This document shows, piece after piece, positions 56,345 to 64,000 of a stretch of 64,000 bases of DNA. Under the pieces are notes generated by a model. The model did not search any database. It saw only the letters and a list, made by a program, of their open reading frames with translations, and was not told the DNA's origin. A program made the position numbers and the translations under genes. Numbering within the stretch: position 1 is the stretch's first letter; every line of letters starts with the position of its first letter. This DNA comes from Oscillospiraceae bacterium. GTDB taxonomy: Bacteria; Bacillota; Clostridia; Oscillospirales; SIG627. The DNA lies in the NCBI GenBank assembly GCA_034925865.1, contig JAYFRN010000027.1, positions 29,582 through 93,581 of the forward strand, in the 5' to 3' direction.

Positions 56345-56379
56345 TACAAGCATAATAATAAAGAAAAGGATATCAAGCG

Positions 56380-57441
56380 ATGGCTGAAAGAGTCATATAT
56401 ATTGACAGCACGGAAAGAATAGCGGAAATATTCGGCAGCCGGGATGCGAACGCGTCAATAATCGAACGGGAATTAAATGTCGTTTTAATAAACCGCGATA
56501 TCGAAATAAAAATAACAGGCAATGATAAATCCGTTTCCGACGCGGAACAAGTCATATCTTATCTCGATAAGCTTCTAAAGCTTTCCGGTCAGCTTACAGA
56601 GCAAAATGTTCAATATGCCGTAAGCCTGATCAAAGACGGAAACGGCGCTCTTCTTGATAAAATCAGTACGGACGTGCTCTGCATATCAGCGAAGGGTAAG
56701 CCTATAAAGCCCAAAACTCTCGGCCAGAAGGAATATATCGACGCCATAAAGGACAACACGATCACACTCGGAATAGGTCCGGCCGGAACCGGAAAAACCT
56801 TTCTCGCGGTCGCGATGGCTATATCGGCACTTCGCCGTAAAGAGGTCAATAAACTTATTATCACACGTCCCGCCGTCGAAGCCGGAGAAAGGCTCGGCTT
56901 TTTGCCCGGTGATATTCAAAGCAAAATCGACCCTTATTTGAGGCCGCTGTACGATGCGCTCTATGAGCTTATGGGGTACGAGGGCTTTCAAAGGCAATAT
57001 GAAAAAGGCATAATTGAGGTCGCTCCGCTCGCATATATGCGCGGACGAACTCTCGATGATTCCTTTATAATACTGGATGAAGCGCAGAATACGACGCCGG
57101 AACAAATGAAAATGTTTCTCACACGTTTGGGCTTTAACTCGAAAATGGTCGTAAACGGTGACATAACTCAGATCGATCTCCCCGCCGGTACACGCAGCGG
57201 CCTTAAAGACGTAATGAGGATATTGAAGGATATCCGCGATATTAAAATAATAACTCTCACCTCGCGCGATGTCGTGCGGCACAGCCTTGTCAGTAAAATC
57301 GTCGAAGCATACGAAAAGCACGCGGCAGAAAAGGCACGTTATAAGCCTGACGCTGACGGCGCGGAAAGATGGGGGAAAGCCCAGGGCAGAGCCTCAGGCG
57401 CCTCCTTTACCGGAGCAAAAAAATATATAAAGACGAAATGA
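56380..57441 (+). CDS. PhoH family ATPase (YbeZ/PhoH-like)
   Basis: A 353-residue protein. A small N-terminal domain (~1-100) precedes the P-loop: GPAGTGKTFLAVAMAI (~128), TRPAVEAGERLGFLPGD, MRGRTLDDSFIILDEAQNTTPEQMKMFLTRLGF and VNGDITQIDLP. Commonly encoded beside ybeY, as here, and thought to act in RNA or ribosome metabolism. AAAGGA precedes the ATG. Confidence 0.92.
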   Translation: MAERVIYIDSTERIAEIFGSRDANASIIERELNVVLINRDIEIKITGNDKSVSDAEQVISYLDKLLKLSGQLTEQNVQYAVSLIKDGNGALLDKISTDVLCISAKGKPIKPKTLGQKEYIDAIKDNTITLGIGPAGTGKTFLAVAMAISALRRKEVNKLIITRPAVEAGERLGFLPGDIQSKIDPYLRPLYDALYELMGYEGFQRQYEKGIIEVAPLAYMRGRTLDDSFIILDEAQNTTPEQMKMFLTRLGFNSKMVVNGDITQIDLPAGTRSGLKDVMRILKDIRDIKIITLTSRDVVRHSLVSKIVEAYEKHAAEKARYKPDADGAERWGKAQGRASGASFTGAKKYIKTK

Positions 57442-57450
57442 TTTATTTAT

Positions 57451-57957
57451 ATGAAACATTTTACAGATATATCAAACAGACCCGGCTGTTATAACCCGGA
57501 TGGCGCAATGCGTAAAAAAATTCGGGAAGCCGTAGATGAGACGCTTAATTCAGAAAAAATCGAATTCCATTGCATCATGTCGGTCTGCGTCGTCGGAGAC
57601 GACGAAATAAAAGAACTGAACAATAAATACAGAAATACGGACAGCGTCACGGATGTTCTTTCGTTTCCAATGTACGGTTCAATGGACGAAATAAGATCCG
57701 CGCCGCCGGAAGATTACGAACCCCGTTCAAGAACAAGCGGACTTTCGATCGGCGATATAATATTATGCGAAAGTGTAATAAAAGAACATGCCGAAGAATA
57801 TTCTGACAGCTTTGAAAACGAGCTGTTATATATGGTTGTTCACTCCGCGCTTCACCTTTTGGGATACGATCATATAAACGGCGGCACGGCAGCCGAAGAA
57901 ATGAAGCAAAAACAGGATTCAATTTTTGAAAAGATAAGGATTAAATATTTAATATGA
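57451..57957 (+). CDS. ybeY: rRNA maturation endonuclease YbeY
   Basis: A 168-residue metalloenzyme of 16S rRNA 3'-end maturation and ribosome quality control. It has NNKYRNTDSVTDVLSFPM, GDIILC and the metal motif HSALHLLGYDH. 9 bp after the phoH-like gene. Its stop overlaps the era start (ATGA). Confidence 0.95.
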   Translation: MKHFTDISNRPGCYNPDGAMRKKIREAVDETLNSEKIEFHCIMSVCVVGDDEIKELNNKYRNTDSVTDVLSFPMYGSMDEIRSAPPEDYEPRSRTSGLSIGDIILCESVIKEHAEEYSDSFENELLYMVVHSALHLLGYDHINGGTAAEEMKQKQDSIFEKIRIKYLI

Positions 57958-58871
57958 CTGAAAATAAAATTACTCCAAAAGCTCCCCGCACCGGTTTTGT
58001 TGCGATTGTGGGACTTCCTAACGTCGGAAAAAGCACGCTTTTAAATACTCTTCTCGGAGAAAAGCTTGCCGCGGTTTCAAAAAAGCCCCAGACCACGCGC
58101 ACACGCATAACAGGCATACTGACCAAAGAAAATATTCAGTATGTATTTCTTGATACGCCCGGAGTCCACAGACCGAGGACAAAGCTGGGCGAAATGATGA
58201 TCGAAGAGATAGGAACTGCGCTGGCGGACGTTTCATGCGTTCTTTTTGTAACCGAACCGCTCGGTCAAATCTCGGAAACAGAAAGAAATATGCTGGCAAA
58301 GCTTAGAATCCAGAAACAGAACGTTATATTATTGATCAATAAGATTGATGAATTCAAAAAAAGCGCCATACTCACAACAATGGACGCATTTTCCAAGGAA
58401 TTTGAATTTGCGTCGATAATACCGATCTCCGCAAAGGAAAACGACGGAATAGACATAATATTCAAGGAGCTTGATCCGTTTATAGGTGAGTGTGACTGGT
58501 ATTTTCCTTCGGATATGATCACCGATATGCCTGAAAGAAGAATTGCCGAGGAAATTATCCGGGAGAAGCTCCTGAGGCTCCTTGATCAGGAGATTCCGCA
58601 CGGCACCGCTGTCGTCGTAGAGGAATTCAAGGATATAAGAGGTCACCTTCTGTCGATCCGCGCGGAGATATTCTGTGAAAAACCGTCGCATAAGGCGATA
58701 ATCATAGGCAAAGACGGCGCGATGCTCAAAAAAATCGGAACATACGCACGCGAGGATATGGAAGCCTTTTTCGGAGTGAAGGTAAATCTCGACCTATGGG
58801 TCAAGGTAAAGAAAAACTGGCGCGACGACAGCTCCTATCTGAACGAACTCGGATTTATAAAAAAAGATTGA
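57954..58871 (+). CDS. era: GTPase Era
   Basis: A 305-residue protein. The G domain has GLPNVGKSTLLN, the PQTTRTRI switch, DTPGVHRPR and NKIDE; the C-terminal KH domain has KAIIIGKDGAMLKKIGTYAREDME. Essential 30S assembly GTPase that binds the 16S 3' end. In many Firmicutes dgkA and cdd lie between ybeY and era; here they are absent. Confidence 0.97.
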   Translation: MTENKITPKAPRTGFVAIVGLPNVGKSTLLNTLLGEKLAAVSKKPQTTRTRITGILTKENIQYVFLDTPGVHRPRTKLGEMMIEEIGTALADVSCVLFVTEPLGQISETERNMLAKLRIQKQNVILLINKIDEFKKSAILTTMDAFSKEFEFASIIPISAKENDGIDIIFKELDPFIGECDWYFPSDMITDMPERRIAEEIIREKLLRLLDQEIPHGTAVVVEEFKDIRGHLLSIRAEIFCEKPSHKAIIIGKDGAMLKKIGTYAREDMEAFFGVKVNLDLWVKVKKNWRDDSSYLNELGFIKKD

Positions 58872-58895
58872 TTTCTGCCAGGACAGATCACAAAA

Positions 58896-59711
58896 ATGCC
58901 GGAAGTTGTAAAAGGACTCGTAATAAGAGAAACGCTCGCGGGCGAATATGACAAACTGCTTACCGTGCTTACAGAAACACGCGGCAAGCTGTTTTTCCGT
59001 GCTTACGGAGTGCGCTCGCTGATCAACCGCAACTCGGCTTCATGCCGGATATTTTCTTATTCAGAATTTGTTCTTCGTGAAAAAAACGACCATTATTATC
59101 TCAGCCAGGCACAGCTGATTAAAAGCTCACTAGAACCCGGCACGGAATTCGATGGAATGTCGCTGGCGTTTTACTTTTTCGATCTCTGCGATTACTGCGC
59201 CTCCGACGAGGAAACATGCGGCGGAATGCTTAAAATGCTTATGAACGCGCTTTATATCATTTCGAAGGGCGACAGACCATATGATCTGATCAAGGCTGTT
59301 TTTGAGCTCAGGCTTATGACGCTGCTTGGCTTCATGCCGGACATGGCCGGATGCAGTCTATGCGGCCGCGACTGCGGCGTTATGGATGAAAAGAGTGCCT
59401 TTCACCTGACGAACGGCAATCTTCGGTGCCGTGACTGCGCGGCAAAAGCGGCAAGAATAGAAATTGAGGATATAATCAACGAGGGTGAAGCAATCAAAGC
59501 CGACGATATAGATTCACACATCGTGTATATTTCGCCGGAATGCGTGAGACTTGTCACACGTACTATCAGCGTCTCGGAAAATACGGCATACGCTGTAAAT
59601 GTTCCGATGACGCTTTTAAAAGAATTTTCGGCTTTTGCCGAAAGATATACTGTAAATCAGCTCGAAAGGACATTCGACACACTTAAATTTTATAAGGATT
59701 TTAAACAATGA
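58896..59711 (+). CDS. recO: DNA repair protein RecO
   Basis: A 271-residue protein. The N-terminal OB fold (VKGLVIRETLAGEYDKLLTVLTETRGKLFFRAYGVRS) is followed by a helical region and a four-Cys zinc site (CSLCGRDCG ... CRDC). Loads RecA with RecFR. The ATG at 58896 has only a weak ribosome binding site. Overlaps mutS2 by 4 bp. Confidence 0.93.
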   Translation: MPEVVKGLVIRETLAGEYDKLLTVLTETRGKLFFRAYGVRSLINRNSASCRIFSYSEFVLREKNDHYYLSQAQLIKSSLEPGTEFDGMSLAFYFFDLCDYCASDEETCGGMLKMLMNALYIISKGDRPYDLIKAVFELRLMTLLGFMPDMAGCSLCGRDCGVMDEKSAFHLTNGNLRCRDCAAKAARIEIEDIINEGEAIKADDIDSHIVYISPECVRLVTRTISVSENTAYAVNVPMTLLKEFSAFAERYTVNQLERTFDTLKFYKDFKQ

Positions 59712-62104
59712 TAAACTCAGACAGCTTTCAAAAAGCGCTTCATACGCTTGAATTTGATAAAATACTTGATATGCTGTGCTCATGCTGCCGGCTCGAATCC
59801 GGATGTGAACGGATCAGAAAAACCGTTCCGCTCACAGACGGACATGAGATCCTGCGCCTTTTAAAGCAGACATCCGAAGCAAAGGCTCTGCTTGCCGTAA
59901 AGGGTGCGCCTTCCATGTCGGCACACATCAGCATGCCTGATATTGTTTCACGCGCGGAAAAAGGCGCGGTGCTGACTCCGGGAGAGCTTTTACGCGTCGC
60001 GTCAATGCTCTCTTCCGCTTCCGCCATAAAGAGCTTCGGTGAAAAAGCGAATGAAAACAGCATGCTGTTCCCTATTTTTTCGCATATGCTTCCGAATAAA
60101 CAGCTCGATCAGTCGATAACTCATGCAATCGAAAACGAAGATATGATCTCTGACGATGCTTCTGACGAGCTGAATTCTATCAGGCGAAAAATAAGAAACT
60201 CCGGAGCACGCATACGCGAAACTCTATCCAAATACACAGGCGGAGCATACTCGACCTATCTCCAGGACAATATTATTACCATACGTAACGGACGATATGT
60301 CGTTCCCGTTAAGGTTGAATATAAAAACGAGGTCAAGGGTCTTGTCCACGATACCTCATCCTCAGGAGCCACCGTATTTATCGAACCTCTTGCGGTTGTG
60401 GAATTGAATAACGACATCAAAATGCTTGAAAACGAGGAGCATCGCGAAATAGAGCGCATCCTCACACAGCTTTCTTTCGATGTCGCGGCATACGCCGATT
60501 CCCTTCTGCTCGACTACATGAATATAACCGAAATGTCTGTTATATTCGCAAAGGCGGAATTGTCCTTTAAGCTTAACGCCGCCGAACCGAAGCTTAATCT
60601 CAACGGATATTCCCACTTTATAAAAGCGCGGCATCCTCTCCTTGAAAAGGAAAAGGTTGTTCCGATAGAAATAATGCTCGGAGGAAATTTTGACACGCTC
60701 GTTATCACCGGACCGAATACTGGCGGCAAAACAGTTTCTATCAAGACCTTTGCGTTATTGGCGATGATGGCGCAGTCGGGATTTCACATTCCCGCGGACG
60801 AAGGAAGCGAATTCTGCGTTTATAAAGATATCCTTTGTGATATCGGCGATGAACAGAGCATAGAACAGTCGCTTTCGACCTTTTCATCACATATGATCAA
60901 TATTATTTCAATCCTTAAGCGCTGCGGCGAAGGATCGCTTGCTCTGTTCGATGAACTCGGCGCGGGAACCGATCCTGTTGAAGGCGCGGCTCTCGCAGTT
61001 TCCATTCTCGAATATGTAAAGCGTTCCGGCGCCAAATGCCTCGCGACTACTCACTACGCCGAGCTGAAAACTTATGCTCTCGAAACCGACCGTGTCGAAA
61101 ACGCGTCCTGTGAATTTGATATAAATTCTCTTAAGCCGACATACAGGCTGATTATCGGCACACCCGGACGCAGCAACGCTTTTTTGATTTCGGAGCGTCT
61201 CGGGCTCGATACCTCTATAATAAAGCACGCCGAAACGCTTATTGATACCTCAAGCCTCAGATTTGAAAAGGTAGTGGAAAAACTCGAAGCGGACAGAATT
61301 GCCATGGAGGAATCGCGCCGCATTGCCGAAAAACAGCGCGACGAAACCGGTAGAATGCATAGCGATGCCCTTGAAGAACGCGACAGGCTCATCGCCTCGG
61401 CCCAAAAGGAACTTGAACGTGCAAAAACAGAAGCTACGCGCCTTATTAAAACCGCCAAAGCGCAAAGTGACGCAATATTTATCGAGCTATCGGAATTGAA
61501 AAATAAATCCACAGATGATCTGCTTAAAGATGATCTTGACGCTAAACGCGCCGCGTTCCGAGACAGTCTAAGGGGTATTGAAAAGGAAATCGACAACCGC
61601 GACATGCCAGAACCTGACGACGATTATATACTTCCGCGTGAGCTCGTCAAAGGAGACAAAGTGCTTGTCGTTCTGGGAAACGATAAAAAGAAACATGGCG
61701 TCGTGGAAAAAGTAAACGGCGACGAAGCGTCGGTGATATGCGGCAGTATCCGCATGAAGCTGAAAACCAAAGCTCTCCGCCTCGTATCCGGCCTTGCCGC
61801 GGCAGAAAGCAACGCCGTAAAACGAAGCGCGACATCTTCTCTGCGTCCCAGCGTTAAAAGTGAGATTGATCTCAGAGGTCTTACCGGAGAGGACGCATGG
61901 TTTTCAACCGATAAATACCTTGACGACGCAATCCTTGGCGGGCTTAATTCCGTCACGCTCATTCATGGTAAAGGTACGGGAGCATTGCGAAAAGCAATGT
62001 GGGATTATTTAAAGCGCGATTCAAGAGTCGCTTCTTACCGCATGGGAGCATACGGAGAGGGAGACAGCGGCGTCACTGTCGTCGAATTCAAGAAGAAAAA
62101 ATAA
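59708..62104 (+). CDS. mutS2: Endonuclease MutS2
   Basis: A 798-residue protein. The ATPase core has TGPNTGGKTVSIKTFALLA (~338), LALFDELGAGTDPVEGAAL (~415) and TTHYAELKTYAL. A long coiled coil (~520-640) and a C-terminal Smr nuclease domain follow (EIDLRGLTGEDAW and LIHGKGTGALRKA). Acts in recombination control and in rescue of collided ribosomes in relatives. Normal length. Start overlaps the recO stop. Confidence 0.96.
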   Translation: MINSDSFQKALHTLEFDKILDMLCSCCRLESGCERIRKTVPLTDGHEILRLLKQTSEAKALLAVKGAPSMSAHISMPDIVSRAEKGAVLTPGELLRVASMLSSASAIKSFGEKANENSMLFPIFSHMLPNKQLDQSITHAIENEDMISDDASDELNSIRRKIRNSGARIRETLSKYTGGAYSTYLQDNIITIRNGRYVVPVKVEYKNEVKGLVHDTSSSGATVFIEPLAVVELNNDIKMLENEEHREIERILTQLSFDVAAYADSLLLDYMNITEMSVIFAKAELSFKLNAAEPKLNLNGYSHFIKARHPLLEKEKVVPIEIMLGGNFDTLVITGPNTGGKTVSIKTFALLAMMAQSGFHIPADEGSEFCVYKDILCDIGDEQSIEQSLSTFSSHMINIISILKRCGEGSLALFDELGAGTDPVEGAALAVSILEYVKRSGAKCLATTHYAELKTYALETDRVENASCEFDINSLKPTYRLIIGTPGRSNAFLISERLGLDTSIIKHAETLIDTSSLRFEKVVEKLEADRIAMEESRRIAEKQRDETGRMHSDALEERDRLIASAQKELERAKTEATRLIKTAKAQSDAIFIELSELKNKSTDDLLKDDLDAKRAAFRDSLRGIEKEIDNRDMPEPDDDYILPRELVKGDKVLVVLGNDKKKHGVVEKVNGDEASVICGSIRMKLKTKALRLVSGLAAAESNAVKRSATSSLRPSVKSEIDLRGLTGEDAWFSTDKYLDDAILGGLNSVTLIHGKGTGALRKAMWDYLKRDSRVASYRMGAYGEGDSGVTVVEFKKKK

Positions 62105-62122
62105 TATTAAAAGGGATTTCAC

Positions 62123-62968
62123 ATGAACAGCTTTAAAATCAGCGCGTTTGCCGACGAAATAACAACGGATTTTGCCGGGCAGATAGAAACGCTCAAGTCT
62201 TTGGGGATCAGTTATATCGAGCCGCGCGGGATCGACGGCGAGAACATATCAGTAATAAGCATGGAAAAAGCCCGGTCAGCCGCCGCGATGCTTGATAAAG
62301 CCGGCATCGGAGTGTCATCCATCGGCTCTCCGTGCGGAAAGCAGAATATAACCGAGGATTTCAAGCCGCATTTTGAAATGTTTCGCGGAATATGCGAAAA
62401 AGCGAAGATATTCGGGACAAAGAACATAAGAATCTTCAGCTTTTACGTACATAAAGGCGAGGAAGATAAATACCGCTCCGAAATTCTCGCCCGAATGGAA
62501 AAAATGCTTGAACACGCTGAAAAAAATTCTCTCACGCTTTGCCACGAAAACGAGACCGGCATATACGGAGAATCTCCGAAAAGATGTCTTGATATAATGA
62601 CACATTTCAGCGGACGAATGAAAACCGTGTTTGATCCCTGCAATTTTATTGTCGAAAAACATGAATCATATCCGAAGGCTTTCAATATGCTTCGCGAATA
62701 CATCGAGTATATGCATATAAAGGATGCCGATGCCGAAGGACGCATATGTCCCGCCGCTATGGGAGTAGGCGGCATACCCGAAATACTCACCCAGCTCAAA
62801 GCAGATGGAAAGGACGGCATTTTCCTGACGCTTGAACCGCATCTGCTTTCATTTGAAGGCTTAAACCAGCTTTCGATCAACTATGAGGATCTTACGCGCA
62901 AATATACTTATTCTTCTCCTCTCGCCGCATTTACAGCCGCCGCGGAGGCATTGAGAAAAATTATATGA
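62123..62968 (+). CDS. Sugar phosphate isomerase/epimerase (TIM-barrel, AP endonuclease 2 family)
   Basis: A 281-residue protein with the xylose isomerase-like barrel: ISAFADEIT start, ISYIEPRG, HENETGIYGESP (metal Glu), VFDPCNFIVEK, YMHIKDAD and a late LTLEPHL with Glu. The substrate is probably a sugar or sugar acid and cannot be told from sequence. 18 bp after mutS2 behind AAAAGGG, so probably the last gene of the recO-mutS2 unit. A terminator follows. Confidence 0.85.
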   Translation: MNSFKISAFADEITTDFAGQIETLKSLGISYIEPRGIDGENISVISMEKARSAAAMLDKAGIGVSSIGSPCGKQNITEDFKPHFEMFRGICEKAKIFGTKNIRIFSFYVHKGEEDKYRSEILARMEKMLEHAEKNSLTLCHENETGIYGESPKRCLDIMTHFSGRMKTVFDPCNFIVEKHESYPKAFNMLREYIEYMHIKDADAEGRICPAAMGVGGIPEILTQLKADGKDGIFLTLEPHLLSFEGLNQLSINYEDLTRKYTYSSPLAAFTAAAEALRKII

Positions 62969-63082
62969 ACGCTTAAGTACTCTTTTGAAAAAGCACTCTT
63001 AAGAATCCCGGAAAACTTAAATTCAATGAATTAATGCTCTCCGGCATCGCTTTAGGATTTATAATTTTCGTGCGCAAATAAA

Positions 63083-63118
63083 GCCGCTCCGGATTTTTCA
63101 ACATGAATACGGAGCGGC
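63083..63118 (+). terminator. Terminator hairpin after sugar isomerase gene
   Basis: GCCGCTCCG (63083-63091) pairs with CGGAGCGGC (63110-63118), 18-nt loop, followed by AATTTAAT. Confidence 0.65.
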
Positions 63119-63226
63119 AATTTAATATGTTCCATTAACAGTCGAAAATGCGCTCAACTTTATGTAAGTGAAGCAGAAATAACATAAACTCGAAAGCCGG
63201 TTGAATTTTATTCAAAAAATGAGTTA

Positions 63227-63255
63227 TTGTTTTTCTCGCTCTTTTTTTATACAAT
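63227..63255 (+). promoter_or_regulatory. Promoter of XRE gene
   Basis: TTGTTT (63227-63232), 17 bp, TACAAT (63250-63255), ~48 bp before the ATG. Confidence 0.5.
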
Positions 63256-63302
63256 AATAACAGAATTCGAATTCAATTATTTACAAAAAGGAATGAAATG
63301 AA

Positions 63303-63878
63303 ATGACGATAGGTGAAAAGATAAAAGAATTACGTAAAAAAAATGATCTCACACAGGAAAAACTTGCGGATTATCTTTGCGTATCATATCAAGCAGTATC
63401 AAAGTGGGAAACCGGTATTTCAAGCCCAGATTTATCGCTTATTGCCCCACTTACGAAACTACTTCATGTAACATCCGATGAGCTATTGGGGTTAAATGTA
63501 CAAAAGCAAGATATGCGAAAGTTGGAACTTGAAGAAAAATATGAAGAAACATGGAAAACCGGTGATCTTGATGAACGATGCAAAATTGCCGGAATCGCAG
63601 TAAACGAGTATCCTGGAGACATGAAATATCTTGATTGGTATGCATGGGCGATAGCAATGCGTTCATTTGTTTTCAAGGATGACGAAACATATTCTGCTGA
63701 ACAGGAAAAAGCAATTAAAATGTTTTCAATAGTCATTGATAACACTACTGATGAAAAAATCAAAGCAAGTGCCATACAAGGAATTTCGCAATATTTAAAT
63801 TTTCGAGGGCGTAAAGATGAAGCATTAAAATATGCAGAGCTTTATCCAGAAAATTATTCTGTAAGTAATGTCTACTGA
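63303..63878 (+). CDS. XRE-family regulator, probably truncated by a mobile-element end
   Basis: 191 residues. The N-terminal helix-turn-helix (~3-60; LTQEKLADYLCVSYQAVSKWETGISSPDLSLIAPLTKLL) is followed by a helical repeat region. The last codons run into TGTCTACTGAA, the 11-bp left end of family B, and the stop TGA lies inside it. The original C-terminus was therefore probably longer, as in related regulators with TPR-like repeats. AAAAGGA precedes the ATG. Whether the shortened protein is active is unknown. Confidence 0.75.
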   Translation: MTIGEKIKELRKKNDLTQEKLADYLCVSYQAVSKWETGISSPDLSLIAPLTKLLHVTSDELLGLNVQKQDMRKLELEEKYEETWKTGDLDERCKIAGIAVNEYPGDMKYLDWYAWAIAMRSFVFKDDETYSAEQEKAIKMFSIVIDNTTDEKIKASAIQGISQYLNFRGRKDEALKYAELYPENYSVSNVY

Positions 63879-64000
63879 ACAAATACGAATTTCAAATTTC
63901 GCTGCGGTAGATGATGTGTTATTAGCAAACAATATAGGAACACAAAAAAGGCGCAAAGAACCTTTTTCAGGTTCAGGACAATAACAGACATAGCGATACA
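63869..64000 (+). mobile_element. Left end of a family B-type element, continues beyond window
   Basis: TGTCTACTGAA at 63869-63879 is identical to the left ends of the two B elements. The sequence after it is different and has no B hairpins. A short open frame starts within the end itself (ATG 63868; MSTEQIRISNFAAVDDVLL...) and stops at ~63984. This may be the edge of a larger, possibly autonomous element; the right end is not in the window. Confidence 0.5.

Overview
The window is chromosomal DNA from an endospore-forming Firmicute (Bacillota), most likely an anaerobic member of the Clostridia. The basis is a complete eight-gene spoIIIA operon, a GerA-type germination protein, ylbJ, yqfC and yqfD, together with the Firmicute order phoH-ybeY-era-recO-mutS2, a CIRCE-controlled groES-groEL operon, TTGACA/TATAAT-type promoters and AGGAGG ribosome binding sites. 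I saw no rRNA, tRNA or CRISPR array. Moderate G+C genes alternate with AT-rich spacers.

Layout. 1-3.7 kb (minus): an overlapping operon of a membrane methyltransferase-like protein, a GH3-family adenylating enzyme and a membrane diguanylate cyclase cut by the window edge. 4.2-9.9 kb (plus): two ABC exporter subunits with zinc-ribbon N-termini flanking a DUF1854 gene. 10.1-19 kb: small envelope and regulatory genes (two lipoproteins, a LysM-CAP protein, LytTR and XRE regulators, an ECF sigma factor with a membrane partner, acetyltransferases). 19.2-24.3 kb: spoIIIAA-AH. 24.6-33.6 kb: an autoregulated TetR gene, feoAB, two PHP phosphoesterases, a lipase and a four-repeat lipoprotein. 34.2-43.6 kb: purA, a DHHW lipoprotein, DUF4358 and transglutaminase genes, rsmA, a degenerate M23 protein and an S24 repressor. 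43.7-52.8 kb: SanA/YdcF-like gene, groESL, lipoprotein, gerA-like gene, DUF402 gene and an ABC exporter. 53-63 kb: pseudouridine synthase, ylbJ, yqfC, yqfD, phoH, ybeY, era, recO, mutS2 and a sugar isomerase. 63.3 kb to the end: an XRE gene that stops inside a mobile-element end.

The most unusual content is in the spacers. Repeat family A is a palindromic element whose best copies are exactly 107 bp; about a dozen copies occur and all are intergenic. Repeat family B has ends TGTCTACTGAA / TTCAGCAGACA. Two B copies (253 and 127 bp) are inserted at the same nucleotide of two different A copies, flanked by 8-bp duplications of TTAAATAA. The larger one carries five tandem perfect or near-perfect hairpins where the smaller has one. 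Degenerate B copies lie at 9.8 and 49.5 kb, and a further B-type left end at 63.87 kb supplies the stop codon of the last gene. Other points of interest: a possible AUA start codon for spoIIIAA, an rsmA tail made from a relic of the DHHW gene, a LytM-like domain that has lost its metal ligands, and the paired exporters with DUF1854.
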